From contig PLBP01000015.1 in NCBI GenBank assembly GCA_003135415.1, positions 44,999-108,998 on the forward strand: 64,000 bases of DNA, in the 5' to 3' direction. The DNA comes from Hyphomicrobiales bacterium. GTDB lineage: Bacteria > Pseudomonadota > Alphaproteobacteria > Rhizobiales > Xanthobacteraceae. Every line of letters begins with the position of its first letter. Position 1 is the first letter of the stretch. Position numbers and translations under genes: made by a program. Below, piece after piece: positions 16,907 through 25,638 of this stretch. The notes beneath the pieces are model-generated. The model saw only the letters and a program-made list of their open reading frames with translations, was not told where the DNA came from and made no database searches.

Positions 16907-18182
16907 GCACATAGCAACACATAGGTTCACGCCACACGCCTAATTGGTGCCCCAAGGCGCGTCAGATGCTTTTCCCAGAGGGTAACTGCAGCCCGCATCT
17001 CATCTACATAGCGGTAACGGTTATAAATCGCGGCAACACCAGAGATCGTCCCATTAACGTGATTGAGAAGACGCTCGGTAATGTGAGGAGGTGTCGCTAG
17101 CGCGGCGTGTCCTGTACTGAACGTGCGGCGGAGATCGTGAAGCGTCCAGGGCGCCACGGCATCAAGCTGTTCATCAAGCTTCGCTTTGCACTTGCTCCAT
17201 CCGGAAAACGGATTGCCGGGGGCACCGCGCGCGGGAAACAACAAGCCGTCCGACATCGGACAGTCTTCCAAAACACGTTTTGTGGTAGGGCCGAAGGGAA
17301 AGGTGTGATGGCGGCCATTCTTCGTGATTGAGGCTGGCAACGTAATAGTCTGCTTGTCGAAGTCTATCCAATCTCGGTGAAGGGCCGCGATCTCGCCACA
17401 TCGTTGGCCACTGAGTATGAGTAGCTGCACGATGTGGCCGAACGGATAGCCGTAGTTCCGCGCTGCGCGATACACGGCGGCCAGTTCCTTGTTGTGGAGT
17501 ACGCGATCACGTGCAGGTAATTTCGCTATTTGCATTCCTTCGAGGGGACTGTGCCTAAGGTAACGGCGGCTGACCGCCCATCGGAAGAATGTCCGCGCGA
17601 CAGCTTGTGCATGGGATTGCTCGCGTGGAGTTCCCACGAGCTTGTCCGTAATCTTCGTCAACATTTCATACGTAATTTCATCAAGCCGCTCATGCTTAAA
17701 CGTTGTAAGGAAATGGACATCAAGGATGCGCTGATAGTCGTGGGCGGTACGGGGTCTCTTGCGGGCGCAATGCTGGTCTTTGAAGAGCTGGTAAGCGTCC
17801 TCGAAGCGAATTGATTTTGCCTGATGCTGTCCGAGCGTGCGCTCAGCCATGAGCGCCTTCGCTTTGGCGCGCGCTTCGGCTAATGAAATGATAGGGAAGC
17901 GCCCGAGGCTGATACGCTCACGTCGAGCGCCAACCATCAATGTAAAGTTCTTCGTGCCGCCCGGGCTTACACGCAGCCCGAAATTGGGTAGCGTGGAATC
18001 CCAAAGCGTATATTGCGTGGCAAGGGGCTTTGCTCCCTTGATAGAGAGTTCGGTCAAACGGATTTTAGGCACGGTATAGTCTCCGGTAGCTCTGTTGTTG
18101 CTGCGTTTTTCAATGAGCAACGACGTTCAGGGATAAATCCAAAAACGTTCGCTGTCACAGGCACATAAGTGTTGCTATGTGC
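16907..18182. repeat. Inverted 12-base repeats flanking the integrase gene
   Basis: GCACATAGCAAC at 16907-16918 recurs exactly as its reverse complement at 18171-18182; a related GCATAGCAAC is at 16895-16904. The right copy is part of a perfect 7-base-arm palindrome GCACATA...TATGTGC at 18161-18182, 25 bases inside the att junction. These are good candidates for arm-type integrase sites or AlpA sites that control excision. Confidence 0.55.
16927..18072 (-). CDS. Tyrosine-type site-specific integrase, P4/DUF4102 family
   Basis: 381 residues from a GTG preceded by CCGGAG. The first 75 residues form the DUF4102 arm-binding domain (IRLTELSIKGAKPLATQYTLWDSTL, NFGLRVSPGGTKNF). The catalytic domain shows the Arg of QRCGEIAAL, HDLRRTFSTG (His-x-x-Arg), HVNGTISGVAAIYNRYRY with the Tyr nucleophile in AIYNRY. 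Such integrases insert islands into tRNA genes, and this one is 136 bases from a split tRNA-Arg. An upstream ATG at 18120 would add 16 residues without good ribosome site. It lies with AlpA in the usual integrase-excisionase module. It is complete and probably active. Confidence 0.92.
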   Translation of the reverse strand: MPKIRLTELSIKGAKPLATQYTLWDSTLPNFGLRVSPGGTKNFTLMVGARRERISLGRFPIISLAEARAKAKALMAERTLGQHQAKSIRFEDAYQLFKDQHCARKRPRTAHDYQRILDVHFLTTFKHERLDEITYEMLTKITDKLVGTPREQSHAQAVARTFFRWAVSRRYLRHSPLEGMQIAKLPARDRVLHNKELAAVYRAARNYGYPFGHIVQLLILSGQRCGEIAALHRDWIDFDKQTITLPASITKNGRHHTFPFGPTTKRVLEDCPMSDGLLFPARGAPGNPFSGWSKCKAKLDEQLDAVAPWTLHDLRRTFSTGHAALATPPHITERLLNHVNGTISGVAAIYNRYRYVDEMRAAVTLWEKHLTRLGAPIRRVA

Positions 18183-18207
18183 AGCAGCGCAGAGGGACAG
18201 GAGCGAG

Positions 18208-18246
<39 letters not shown>

Positions 18247-18255
18247 GTCCGGTTT

Positions 18256-18282
18256 TATTTAGCACAAGGAAAACGAGCGCAA
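18256..18282 (-). promoter_or_regulatory. Possible promoter of the tRNA-Arg gene
   Basis: TTGCGC (minus strand, 18282-18277) and TAAATA (18261-18256), 15 bases apart, lie nine bases upstream of the tRNA 5' end. The spacing is short, so this is only a candidate. Confidence 0.3.
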
Positions 18283-18310
18283 TACGATCCCACCCTTTCA
18301 AGGATCGGCT

Positions 18311-19246
18311 CTAGGCCGCGTTCACGCGGTTGCCGCGGGCGATCTCTTTCTGGGCGTCGAATTCGCGCCGCCGGCGCCCGAGATCTTCGGGGCTCATTTG
18401 TGCGATGTTGTTGTAGTCGAGCTTCCACGACGGGTTCGCGCTCCAGCGCAACGGCGATTGCAGCGTGGTCTGTGCGCCTGCCGCCGATTCCAGCAAGCGA
18501 AGTGCCAGCTCAAGTGTCAATGTTTGAGAGCTGATATCGTGCGGTTTGCCGGCGGAATTACCGAGCGGGAAGTCGCTGAACAGAAACCGCGGCACCGCGG
18601 CGTGCTCCACGATGTCCTTGGCTGAGCCCATCACGACGGTCGGAATGCCGCCCGCCTCGAGGTGCCGCGCCACCAAGGCGACGGTTTGGTGGCAGACGGG
18701 GCAGTTCGGCACCAGCACCGCGGCATCGACGTTGTCGGCCACGCTGCGTGCAAGAATTTCCGGCGCGTCCGTCTCCATCGTGATGCGATGGCTGCGGTTG
18801 GTCGGTGCGCCGAAGAAGCGCGGCGCCACCGCGCCGATCCGTCCCGCCGAAGCTAACCGCAGCAATTGCGGCAGCGGAAACCAGGTGCCGCTGTCTTCCG
18901 CCGAAGTGTGGGTGCGATCGTAGGCAATGTGGGAAATTCGCAGGTCGTGCGGCTTTGCCGTGTCGCCGTTGTAAACTTGAAAGAATTTGGCGGCCCCATT
19001 GTACTTCGCGCCCGGCCCCTGATCGCCTTTGGCGGGATCGAAGGGTGCCGCCGTGGTGATTATGGTGACGCGCGATTGCGCCAACGGCTTTTGCAATGGC
19101 TGAAACGGCGCATCGACGTAATGCGCCCAGCGATAGGGCGTGGTGTAGCCGATCGCCTGGTAATATTCGCGCGTGCGCTGCATGTAGGGGATCGGCGCGT
19201 CGTGATCCGGCGCGAAGCCGAGTTGCTCGTCGTGGCCAGCGGTCAT
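18311..19246 (-). CDS. GrdB-like protein (glycine/sarcosine/betaine reductase selenoprotein B family)
   Basis: 311 residues. Features are AIGYTTPYRWAHYVDAPF near the N-terminus, GTWFPLPQLLRLASAGRIGAVAPRFFG around 120-146 and VLVPNCPVCHQTVALVARHLE with C182-x-x-C185. In reductase subunit B of clostridial glycine reductase, a redox motif with selenocysteine lies at the corresponding place; here only Cys occurs and no in-frame TGA is seen. Members of this family in aerobic bacteria lack the rest of the Grd complex, so the substrate is unknown. It lies alone next to the island and is the first chromosomal gene to its right. Confidence 0.75.
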   Translation of the reverse strand: MTAGHDEQLGFAPDHDAPIPYMQRTREYYQAIGYTTPYRWAHYVDAPFQPLQKPLAQSRVTIITTAAPFDPAKGDQGPGAKYNGAAKFFQVYNGDTAKPHDLRISHIAYDRTHTSAEDSGTWFPLPQLLRLASAGRIGAVAPRFFGAPTNRSHRITMETDAPEILARSVADNVDAAVLVPNCPVCHQTVALVARHLEAGGIPTVVMGSAKDIVEHAAVPRFLFSDFPLGNSAGKPHDISSQTLTLELALRLLESAAGAQTTLQSPLRWSANPSWKLDYNNIAQMSPEDLGRRRREFDAQKEIARGNRVNAA

Positions 19247-19323
19247 CCAGCCTATTTAGCATAGACGTATGTTCGCCGCATTGTAGGGCGCCCAAATCGG
19301 CCAAACGGGAACTAGTCTCGGAT

Positions 19324-20562
19324 TTACGAATCTTCGCCGGAAAAATTGATGGTCCGGCACCGCTTGCCGAACGCCCGGCGGCGAAAGGCCTGCACGCCCG
19401 CCCAGAAGGTGGGGTTCTGTTTCACCACGCGTTTCAGCGACGAGGCCGTGGTGAGGACAAAGGCCGCCATTCCGCCGAGCGAAGTGAGCGGCAGAAGGGT
19501 GTCGAATAAAAGCTCCGGCTGCTTGCAGAAAACCGCCTTGTACTTCGCCTCGCCAATGCCGAGATCGAAGCTCTTGAAGCCGCGATCGGCCAGATCCGAA
19601 ATCATGTGCTGCAACAAAACAACGCCGGGACTTTGCCGCGCATGCTGGCTGAGGGTGTAGGTATTGAACATCGTGGTGAAGCGTCCGCCGCTGCTGGTGC
19701 CGGCGAACATCGCCAACATTTGTCCGTCGGCTTCGAGCACATGCACTTCGATGAGCGGCCGGCCATTCGCCAAGCCGCGGTGACAGGCCTTGCGCACGAA
19801 GGGCTCGACGCCGGGTTGCTCGAATACGTTTTTCAAACCGAGCGCGCTGAAATGCATCGACTTCAGCTTGAAAAACTCGTTGAGGAAACCATCGACCTCG
19901 CCGGGGGCCGACGCTCTGAAATAGCGGTAGTTCGGCAGCTCCATCAGCCTGCGCTGTTTCGCTCGCAGCTTCCGGCGCATGCTTCCACTGAGCTGCTGAT
20001 TGATCAGCTCCGTGCCTGGTGCGGATAGATCCATGCGGCGGCCGTTATTCGGCGATTGTGAGTGTGGCAACAACGCGAACGGATTTGTGACATCTCCCCA
20101 TATTTTCGGCTGGTTGCGGAGGAGGATGAGGTCAAACTCTCGGCCGTCATCGGTCGCCTGGCGAAAAGTTTTGCGGATGTCCATGGCCGTGATCGTCGCG
20201 GCCGCGTCGCGCCGCCACAGGCCGAAATTGAAATTAACGTGATTCGCTCCAAGGAACTGGAGCGTGCGTACCAGCCCTTTCTTGACCTTTCCAAACGGCC
20301 ACAGAAACAGCGGCTGTCCGGCGGTGTCACAGCCAACCACGATGAATGGCATATAGCCCGCGCGTTGACCCACGTTCCGCTGCCAAAGCTCGAGCAAGTC
20401 ATATTGCTGATAGGGCGTCGCAGCGGCGTGCTCGCGCTCGAGCCAGCGCCAATGGAATTCGGCGGCCGCGAAATCCTCGAACACATGCACATGCGCGATT
20501 CGGTCCGACCCGGCTAGCCGGGTGGACGATTCGTGAAAATCGCGCGGTAAAGTAAGGTTCAT
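19324..20562 (-). CDS. GNAT / FemAB-like acyltransferase
   Basis: 412 residues with the pattern of the BioF2-like / FemAB acetyltransferase domain (Acetyltransf_6): WRWLEREHAAATPYQQYDLLELWQ at the start, SMRRKLRAKQRRLMEL, MFAGTSSGGRFTTMFNTYTL and VVLLQHMISDLADRGFKSFDLGIGEAKYK. Such enzymes transfer acyl or aminoacyl groups in cell-envelope or exopolysaccharide assembly. It is the downstream gene of a minus-strand set with a flippase and an ATP-grasp protein, spaced by 18 bases, so a common pathway modifying an exported glycan is likely. No signal peptide is seen; it acts in the cytoplasm. Confidence 0.8.
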   Translation of the reverse strand: MNLTLPRDFHESSTRLAGSDRIAHVHVFEDFAAAEFHWRWLEREHAAATPYQQYDLLELWQRNVGQRAGYMPFIVVGCDTAGQPLFLWPFGKVKKGLVRTLQFLGANHVNFNFGLWRRDAAATITAMDIRKTFRQATDDGREFDLILLRNQPKIWGDVTNPFALLPHSQSPNNGRRMDLSAPGTELINQQLSGSMRRKLRAKQRRLMELPNYRYFRASAPGEVDGFLNEFFKLKSMHFSALGLKNVFEQPGVEPFVRKACHRGLANGRPLIEVHVLEADGQMLAMFAGTSSGGRFTTMFNTYTLSQHARQSPGVVLLQHMISDLADRGFKSFDLGIGEAKYKAVFCKQPELLFDTLLPLTSLGGMAAFVLTTASSLKRVVKQNPTFWAGVQAFRRRAFGKRCRTINFSGEDS

Positions 20563-20580
20563 ACGCCAGTTCCGTTATTG

Positions 20581-21990
20581 CTAAAGCGCCGTTGCTTCGC
20601 TTCGGCCCGCGCCCAGGCTTCTCGCCAAGGGGTGCATGCCGAGCCGGCGGCTGACGATCAAAAACAACGTGATCGATTCGGCGACGAGCGCGATCGATGT
20701 GGAAATCGCGGCACCCGAGATGCCGAAGTGAGGGATGAGCATCAGGCAGCCGATGAAATTCAGTGCGAACACGCAGACATAGACCAAGGCGCAGACTTTC
20801 TGCTCCCCCAGCATATTGAGGAGGCGGTCGGCGGGCCCGACGGCCGCGCGAGCGAGGAGACCGACCGAGAGGATGAACAGCAGCGAATAGCCTTCGGTGA
20901 ATACGGCGCCAAACAGATAGAGAATCGATTTTCCCAGCAACAACACCAATGCGGTCATCAAGAGAGAAGGCCAGAAGGTCCAGCGAACGGAATCGGTGTA
21001 GAAGGCCGCCAATTGCCGGCGGTCGCCGGCAACGTGAAGTTTCGTGAAGTTATGCGCGGCCGCGACCGCGACCGAGTAATAAATAAATCCGACCAGGGCG
21101 AGAACTTTGGTTGCCGCGAAATAGATCGCGACTTCTTGCGGCGAGCGGAGTGCCTGCAGCACGAGCACGTCGACATAAGTGAGAAGAAAGAAGAAGCTGC
21201 CGACCATGAATATCGGCAACGAGATTCTGAGCCACTCCTTAAAGTCGTAGGCCGCGGGCCCTTGCTTGATTTTGGTCGCGAGTTTGCGGCGCAGGATCAG
21301 GTATTGAACTATCGCCGTTGCCCAAACGGCGATGAGCGAGGCCGCCATTGCAATCACGGCGTCGGCGGAGAACCCGGCGAAATAAGCCGCGGCTACGAGC
21401 GCGAGGATCACGATTTGCCGAATAATGTAGCTCGGCATCAGCGCGAGATTGGTCCAATCGTAGGAGCGCGCGATTCCACCTTGCACCAAGGCCAATCCAT
21501 AGAGCGGCAGCAAAAGGCACGCGAGATAGAGCGGCAGCACGATTGTCTCGCCGATCCACGGCTCAAGTGCTCTGATCGCAATCGCGGCTACGGCCGCGAT
21601 CATCGTCGCGAAGCCAAGCGCGAGCCAGCGGCTGCCGCGAATGAAACCGCGCAAGAGATTGAAATTCTTCGTCCCCATATAGGCGGGGATAAAGCGTTGC
21701 GCGCTTGTTTCAAATCCGAAATCGATGAAGCTGCCGATCAACAGAACCCACGTCCAAACATAGGCGTAAATTCCGAATTCGTGCGCGCCCATCCATCTAG
21801 CCAGGAGCACCTGAAAGGGCAGCGCCATGGCGCCGCTTGCCGCCCGAATGAGAAATGCGGTCCCTGCGGAACGCTGCGCGCGCGAACGGTCGCTGCGATC
21901 GTAAAGCGCGGCTTTTAGCGCGCTCATTTTCTGCCGCAAGAATGCCAGCGAAGAGGGCGTCAAGTCTTTGCGATATGTCGCTTTCATCAT
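20581..21990 (-). CDS. Polysaccharide-type flippase (Wzx-like, MOP superfamily)
   Basis: 469 residues from the first ATG of ATGATG, which overlaps the TGA of the upstream ATP-grasp gene by four bases. A long upstream extension of the frame overlaps that gene by over 200 bases and is rejected. About 12 hydrophobic segments are visible, starting at AFLIRAASGAMALPFQVLLARW and a motif region WMGAHEFGIYAYVWT. MOP-family flippases move lipid-linked oligosaccharides across the inner membrane. Together with the ATP-grasp and FemAB-like proteins it suggests assembly of a surface glycan. No glycosyltransferases are in the window. Confidence 0.85.
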   Translation of the reverse strand: MMKATYRKDLTPSSLAFLRQKMSALKAALYDRSDRSRAQRSAGTAFLIRAASGAMALPFQVLLARWMGAHEFGIYAYVWTWVLLIGSFIDFGFETSAQRFIPAYMGTKNFNLLRGFIRGSRWLALGFATMIAAVAAIAIRALEPWIGETIVLPLYLACLLLPLYGLALVQGGIARSYDWTNLALMPSYIIRQIVILALVAAAYFAGFSADAVIAMAASLIAVWATAIVQYLILRRKLATKIKQGPAAYDFKEWLRISLPIFMVGSFFFLLTYVDVLVLQALRSPQEVAIYFAATKVLALVGFIYYSVAVAAAHNFTKLHVAGDRRQLAAFYTDSVRWTFWPSLLMTALVLLLGKSILYLFGAVFTEGYSLLFILSVGLLARAAVGPADRLLNMLGEQKVCALVYVCVFALNFIGCLMLIPHFGISGAAISTSIALVAESITLFLIVSRRLGMHPLARSLGAGRSEATAL

Positions 21991-23396
21991 GAGCGCGAAC
22001 TCGCGCGCCTCGACGGCAAGCGCCGGGTCAACGCGCGCCATGCGGTCAGCGGCAAATCGAAAAGCGCCGGCAACGGATCGTCCTTGCCGAACGTGGCGAA
22101 TGCGATCGGCCGGCGATAGGAGCGCAAATAGTCGTTCAGTGTGAGCGTGCCGGCGAGGATCCCCGCGATCGCCGCTAAAATATCTCTCGAGAGATACACC
22201 CAACGCGCATCGGAATCGGCGCGGATGCGATCAACCTTTTCGCCCATCGCGACCCGCCAAAGAATGTAGGGGAAATCGACGCCTGCGAGGGCGCCGAGCG
22301 AATTCCATGTCCAGGTGCGCGCGTTCACGTCGAGAATTTTGTATTGTCCATCGCGGGCGTCGAATTTGAATTCGATTTCGGCGATGCCGCTATAGTGGAG
22401 AGAGTTCAGAAACTTGGTGGCGGCTTCTTCGACCTGCGCATTGTGGATCGTCTCCACAAAAGTGCTGGTGCGGCCGAAATCGGTTGGATACTGCCGCGTA
22501 CGCCGAGCGACCATGGACGCAATCGGAGAGCCACGATCCCACACGGCAGCGTATGAAAATTGCGCCGAACCGCCGCCGGGGATCAGCTCCTGAATGACAA
22601 TATGGTCGTGGCCGACGGCAGCGACGGCCTCGTCATATCGGCTCAACAAAGCGGCGCGATCATCGACGCGCCAGGCCTTCGCGAGCGTGAATACGTTTCT
22701 GCCTTCCTTGACCGCTGGTTTCAGAACGAGCGGAAAGCGGCAATCGAGGTTCTCGACTTCCCGCCGGTCGCGCGGCTGATACGTTTTCGGATGATCGATG
22801 CCGAGCGTGGCCGCGCGCTGGTACGTCAGCGTTTTATCGAGCGCCCATTGCGCGACGTCCCAAGGCGGCGTGACGAGGCGAAATACCTTGGATAGCTCGG
22901 CGTGGTTTTGCGCAACCAGCTGTACTTCCGGGTCGGCGGCGGGAAAGAGAACCCATCCCCTCATGCCGTGACGATCGGCGAGTTTAATGAGATCGGACGC
23001 CGCGCCTCTCTGCTGCGAGCCGGCCCACGAAAGGCTCCGGCTTGTGTAGCGCGAAAATTTCGCGATGGGGTTGCTGTTATCCGTGATGAAGCAGACCGGA
23101 ATGCCGCGCCGCCCCAAGCTCCGTGCGATCCCCAAGCTTCCGCAATCGCCGGCCAGAATGATCGTGCCATATCCGCGCGCCGCGGTGGAGCGCGCTCCGG
23201 TCGCGGCAATGCCGGCGGATTCGAGAGTAGGACGAGAAGGCGAGAGCGCATTCGCCGGCGGCGAAATGAGCTCTGCTTTCGCTCCGGGTCTAACAGGAAT
23301 CATTGTTTCGGCCATTTGCGGAATCGGCGTTGTCGGAAAAACCGGTTCAAGGAATGGTAGTCGAGCCAGCTTTCGGAATACTTTCCGAGTCTTCAC
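21987..23396 (-). CDS. ATP-grasp carboxylate-amine ligase-like protein
   Basis: 469 residues. After a Pro/Ala-rich N-terminal part, YGTIILAGDCGSLGIARSLGRRG at about 75-97 is the preATP-grasp Rossmann region, followed by FPLVLKPAVKEGRNVF, IQELIPGGGS and IAEIEFKFDARDGQYKILDVNAR, with the Glu-x-Asn-type metal residues of ATP-grasp. These ligases join a carboxylate to an amine or thiol via an acyl phosphate. It is translationally coupled to the flippase gene and upstream of the FemAB-like gene, so the product is probably a decoration of a lipid-linked glycan precursor. Substrate is unknown. Confidence 0.82.
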   Translation of the reverse strand: MKTRKVFRKLARLPFLEPVFPTTPIPQMAETMIPVRPGAKAELISPPANALSPSRPTLESAGIAATGARSTAARGYGTIILAGDCGSLGIARSLGRRGIPVCFITDNSNPIAKFSRYTSRSLSWAGSQQRGAASDLIKLADRHGMRGWVLFPAADPEVQLVAQNHAELSKVFRLVTPPWDVAQWALDKTLTYQRAATLGIDHPKTYQPRDRREVENLDCRFPLVLKPAVKEGRNVFTLAKAWRVDDRAALLSRYDEAVAAVGHDHIVIQELIPGGGSAQFSYAAVWDRGSPIASMVARRTRQYPTDFGRTSTFVETIHNAQVEEAATKFLNSLHYSGIAEIEFKFDARDGQYKILDVNARTWTWNSLGALAGVDFPYILWRVAMGEKVDRIRADSDARWVYLSRDILAAIAGILAGTLTLNDYLRSYRRPIAFATFGKDDPLPALFDLPLTAWRALTRRLPSRRASSRS

Positions 23397-23526
23397 ATTC
23401 TCTAGGAGAAGGGGGCTCGGTTCCCGCCAAATGCTCGCGTAGCGTTAACGCGGCGGGATTTTCGTAGGGATGGCGTTAACTATGATCTACAAGCTCGTAT
23501 AAAAGCCTGACCGGGAGCGCATAAAG

Positions 23527-24261
23527 ATGATCCAATGCAATGCCACCGCGGTCGTGATCGGTGCCGGCGATTATATCGGGGCCGCGATTGTGCGCCGGTT
23601 CGCGGCCGGCGGCTATAAGGTTTTCGCCGGACGAAGAAACGGCGACAAATTTGCGCCTCTCGTCGCCGAGATCGAGAAGGAAGGCGGCTTTTGCGCCGGC
23701 CGGACGCTCGATGCGCGCAAGGAAGCAGCGATTGCCGAGTTTCTCGCCGAGGCGGAGCGCACGGCCCCTCTCGAGGTGTGCATTTTCAACATCGGCGCCA
23801 ACGTCAATTTTCCGCTGCTCGAAACGACGGAGCGTGTCTTCCGTAAAGTATGGGAGATGGGTTGCTATGCCGGTTTTCTCACCGGGCGCGAGGCGGCGCG
23901 CCTGATGGTTCCGCGCGGGAAGGGCTCGATTTTTTTCACCGGCGCCACCGCGAGCATGCGGGCCGGTATCGGCTATGCGGCCTTCGCCGCCGCCAAATTC
24001 GGATTGCGGGCGGTGGCGCAAAGCATGGCGCGCGAATTCGGGCCGAAGAACATTCACGTCGCGCATCTGATTATCGACTCGGGCGTCGATACCGCTTTCG
24101 TGCGCGAGCGCCGGGAGAAACGCGGACTGAATGCCGCCGGCGAGCCGGACGAATTGATGAATCCGAAATCGATCGCGGAAGCCTATTGGTTTTTGCATCA
24201 TCAGTCGCGCGACGCGTGGACGCACGAACTCGATCTTCGCCCCTATCGGGAGACCTGGTGA
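23527..24261 (+). CDS. Short-chain dehydrogenase/reductase-like protein with Phe in place of the catalytic Tyr
   Basis: 244 residues with the Rossmann nucleotide-binding motif VIGAGDYIGAAIVRRFAAGG at about 9-28, and NIGANVNFP in place of the usual NNAG. The usual Y-x-x-x-K is replaced by F-A-A-A-K in YAAFAAAKFGLRAVAQS (about residues 153-169), so the active-site Tyr is Phe, while the Lys and the upstream Ser/Thr region (FFTGATAS) remain. The role may be reductase with altered chemistry or a non-catalytic binding role. The next gene starts four bases later, indicating an operon with the DsbA-like isomerase. Confidence 0.85.
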   Translation: MIQCNATAVVIGAGDYIGAAIVRRFAAGGYKVFAGRRNGDKFAPLVAEIEKEGGFCAGRTLDARKEAAIAEFLAEAERTAPLEVCIFNIGANVNFPLLETTERVFRKVWEMGCYAGFLTGREAARLMVPRGKGSIFFTGATASMRAGIGYAAFAAAKFGLRAVAQSMAREFGPKNIHVAHLIIDSGVDTAFVRERREKRGLNAAGEPDELMNPKSIAEAYWFLHHQSRDAWTHELDLRPYRETW

Positions 24262-24265
24262 GGCC

Positions 24266-24886
24266 ATGGACGCGGTTCAATTTCACTTCGATTTCGGCAG
24301 CCCCAACGCCTATCTCAGCCATAAAATTCTGCCAGGAATCGAGCGCCGCACGGGCGTAAAATTCGACTATGTACCGATCCTGCTCGGCGGCATCTTCAAG
24401 GCGACGAACAATCGCTCGCCGGTGGAAGCATTCGCTGGCATCAAGAACAAGTACCAATACGAGAAACTGGAAATGAATCGCTTCATCGAGAAGCACGGGC
24501 TCGACCATTTCCAGATGAACCCATTCTTCCCCGTCAACACGCTGACATTGATGCGCGGCGCGGTGGCGATGAAGATGGACGGAGATTTCGCCCGCTATGT
24601 CGACGCAGTCTTTCATCACATGTGGGAAGAGCCGAAAAAGATGGATGACCCAGCGGTGATCCGCGCGGCGCTTGACGAATCCGGTCTCAATGGCGGGAAA
24701 TTGCTAGAGCGGACGCAGGACCCGAAGGTCAAGGAGGGGCTTGTCCGCAATACGGAAGAGTCGGTTGCGCGCGGCGCCTTCGGCTCGCCCACGTTTTTTA
24801 TCGGCGACGAGATATTCTTCGGCAAGGACCGGTTGGGCGGCGTGGAAGAAAGAATTGTTGCGAAATCGGGAAAAGCCAAAGCGTGA
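24266..24886 (+). CDS. DsbA-like isomerase, 2-hydroxychromene-2-carboxylate isomerase family
   Basis: 206 residues. The start FHFDFGSPNAYLSH has Ser in the position of the first active-site Cys, typical of kappa-class GST / HCCA isomerases of the DsbA fold, and the end GSPTFFIGDEIFFGKDRL has the cis-Pro loop and family C-terminus. These enzymes use glutathione as cofactor to isomerise aromatic degradation products; in many bacteria the physiological substrate is unknown. It is probably co-transcribed with the SDR-like gene. Confidence 0.88.
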   Translation: MDAVQFHFDFGSPNAYLSHKILPGIERRTGVKFDYVPILLGGIFKATNNRSPVEAFAGIKNKYQYEKLEMNRFIEKHGLDHFQMNPFFPVNTLTLMRGAVAMKMDGDFARYVDAVFHHMWEEPKKMDDPAVIRAALDESGLNGGKLLERTQDPKVKEGLVRNTEESVARGAFGSPTFFIGDEIFFGKDRLGGVEERIVAKSGKAKA

Positions 24887-24960
24887 GGGGATCCGTGCAA
24901 GTGCGGAGCATTCGTTGTACGCTCGGATCGAGCCGGATTTTCAACCCGAAAGGTGGATCA

Positions 24961-25206
24961 ATGTCTCAGGTGACCTATCAAATCGTTCAGCACGACAGTG
25001 GTTGGGCCTACAAGGTTGACGGCGTTTTTTCGGAACCTTTCCCTACCCATGCGGCCGCTCTCGCCGCCGCGAAGAAAGCCGCGCAAGAGCAGCGCGTTCC
25101 CGGGCAGACCCACGTCATTGAGTACGAGGATGAGAAAGGTAAATGGCGTACCGAAACCGCGTCCGGAAGCGATCGTCCTTCCACTTCCGTCAAGGACAGC
25201 AAGTAA
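24961..25206 (+). CDS. DUF2188 family protein
   Basis: 81 residues starting at an ATG preceded by AAGGTGG. The core VTYQIVQHDSGWAYKVDGVF followed by FPTHAAALAAAKKAAQEQ is the DUF2188 pattern, a small beta-beta-alpha unit found in single or tandem copies. The tail is rich in Ser and Lys. Function is unknown. A longer ORF begins 78 bases upstream, but it lacks a ribosome site and the family start fits here. Confidence 0.8.
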   Translation: MSQVTYQIVQHDSGWAYKVDGVFSEPFPTHAAALAAAKKAAQEQRVPGQTHVIEYEDEKGKWRTETASGSDRPSTSVKDSK

Positions 25207-25232
25207 CGAGCTTCGTCGCCAAGTCTGAACAA

Positions 25233-25439
25233 TCAACCGTTGAGCATTGCCAATGCGGCTCTGCGGTCTCCCGGTTTCAGCTTAACGAACAGCGCGCGCG
25301 CATTCTTGATATCCCGCTCGCTGCCGGTGTCCGCGGCCAACTGCAGGGCCACCGTGGTCGGATGACTTTTGCCGCAGATGAAGATCAGGGCCTTTGCAAG
25401 CCGCGCCATCGCGGCCTGGTCGATTAGCGTTTCTTCCAT
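25233..25439 (-). CDS. Small conserved protein of unknown function
   Basis: 68 residues, helical and soluble: MEETLIDQAAMARLAKALIF at the start and KNARALFVKLKPGDRRAALA near the end. I recognise it as a small hypothetical protein seen in Hyphomicrobiales, but no function is known. It converges with the DUF2188 gene, ending 27 bases from it. A GC-rich shadow is possible for so short a frame, but the codon pattern matches the strand. Confidence 0.55.
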   Translation of the reverse strand: MEETLIDQAAMARLAKALIFICGKSHPTTVALQLAADTGSERDIKNARALFVKLKPGDRRAALAMLNG

Positions 25440-25638
25440 TCGATGCTCTTTTCAAAGTAGCGGGTATTCCGGCGCGTTCGGCGGCCGGTCTCGTGTAGCA
25501 CAAGCGAATCGCACCCACATTGCAATGCACCTATTATCCTGCAGTTATTGCAGGGACTTGGAGTGCGGTCACACGCCGCAAAATCGCCGCCTTGAGGCCG
25601 TTTCTGGGGCGGGCAATAGGGACTAGGCGAGGGCGCGC

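Noticed and set aside
20578..21918. 446-codon ORF on the plus strand
   Set aside because: Antisense to the flippase; charged, low-complexity and without any domain.
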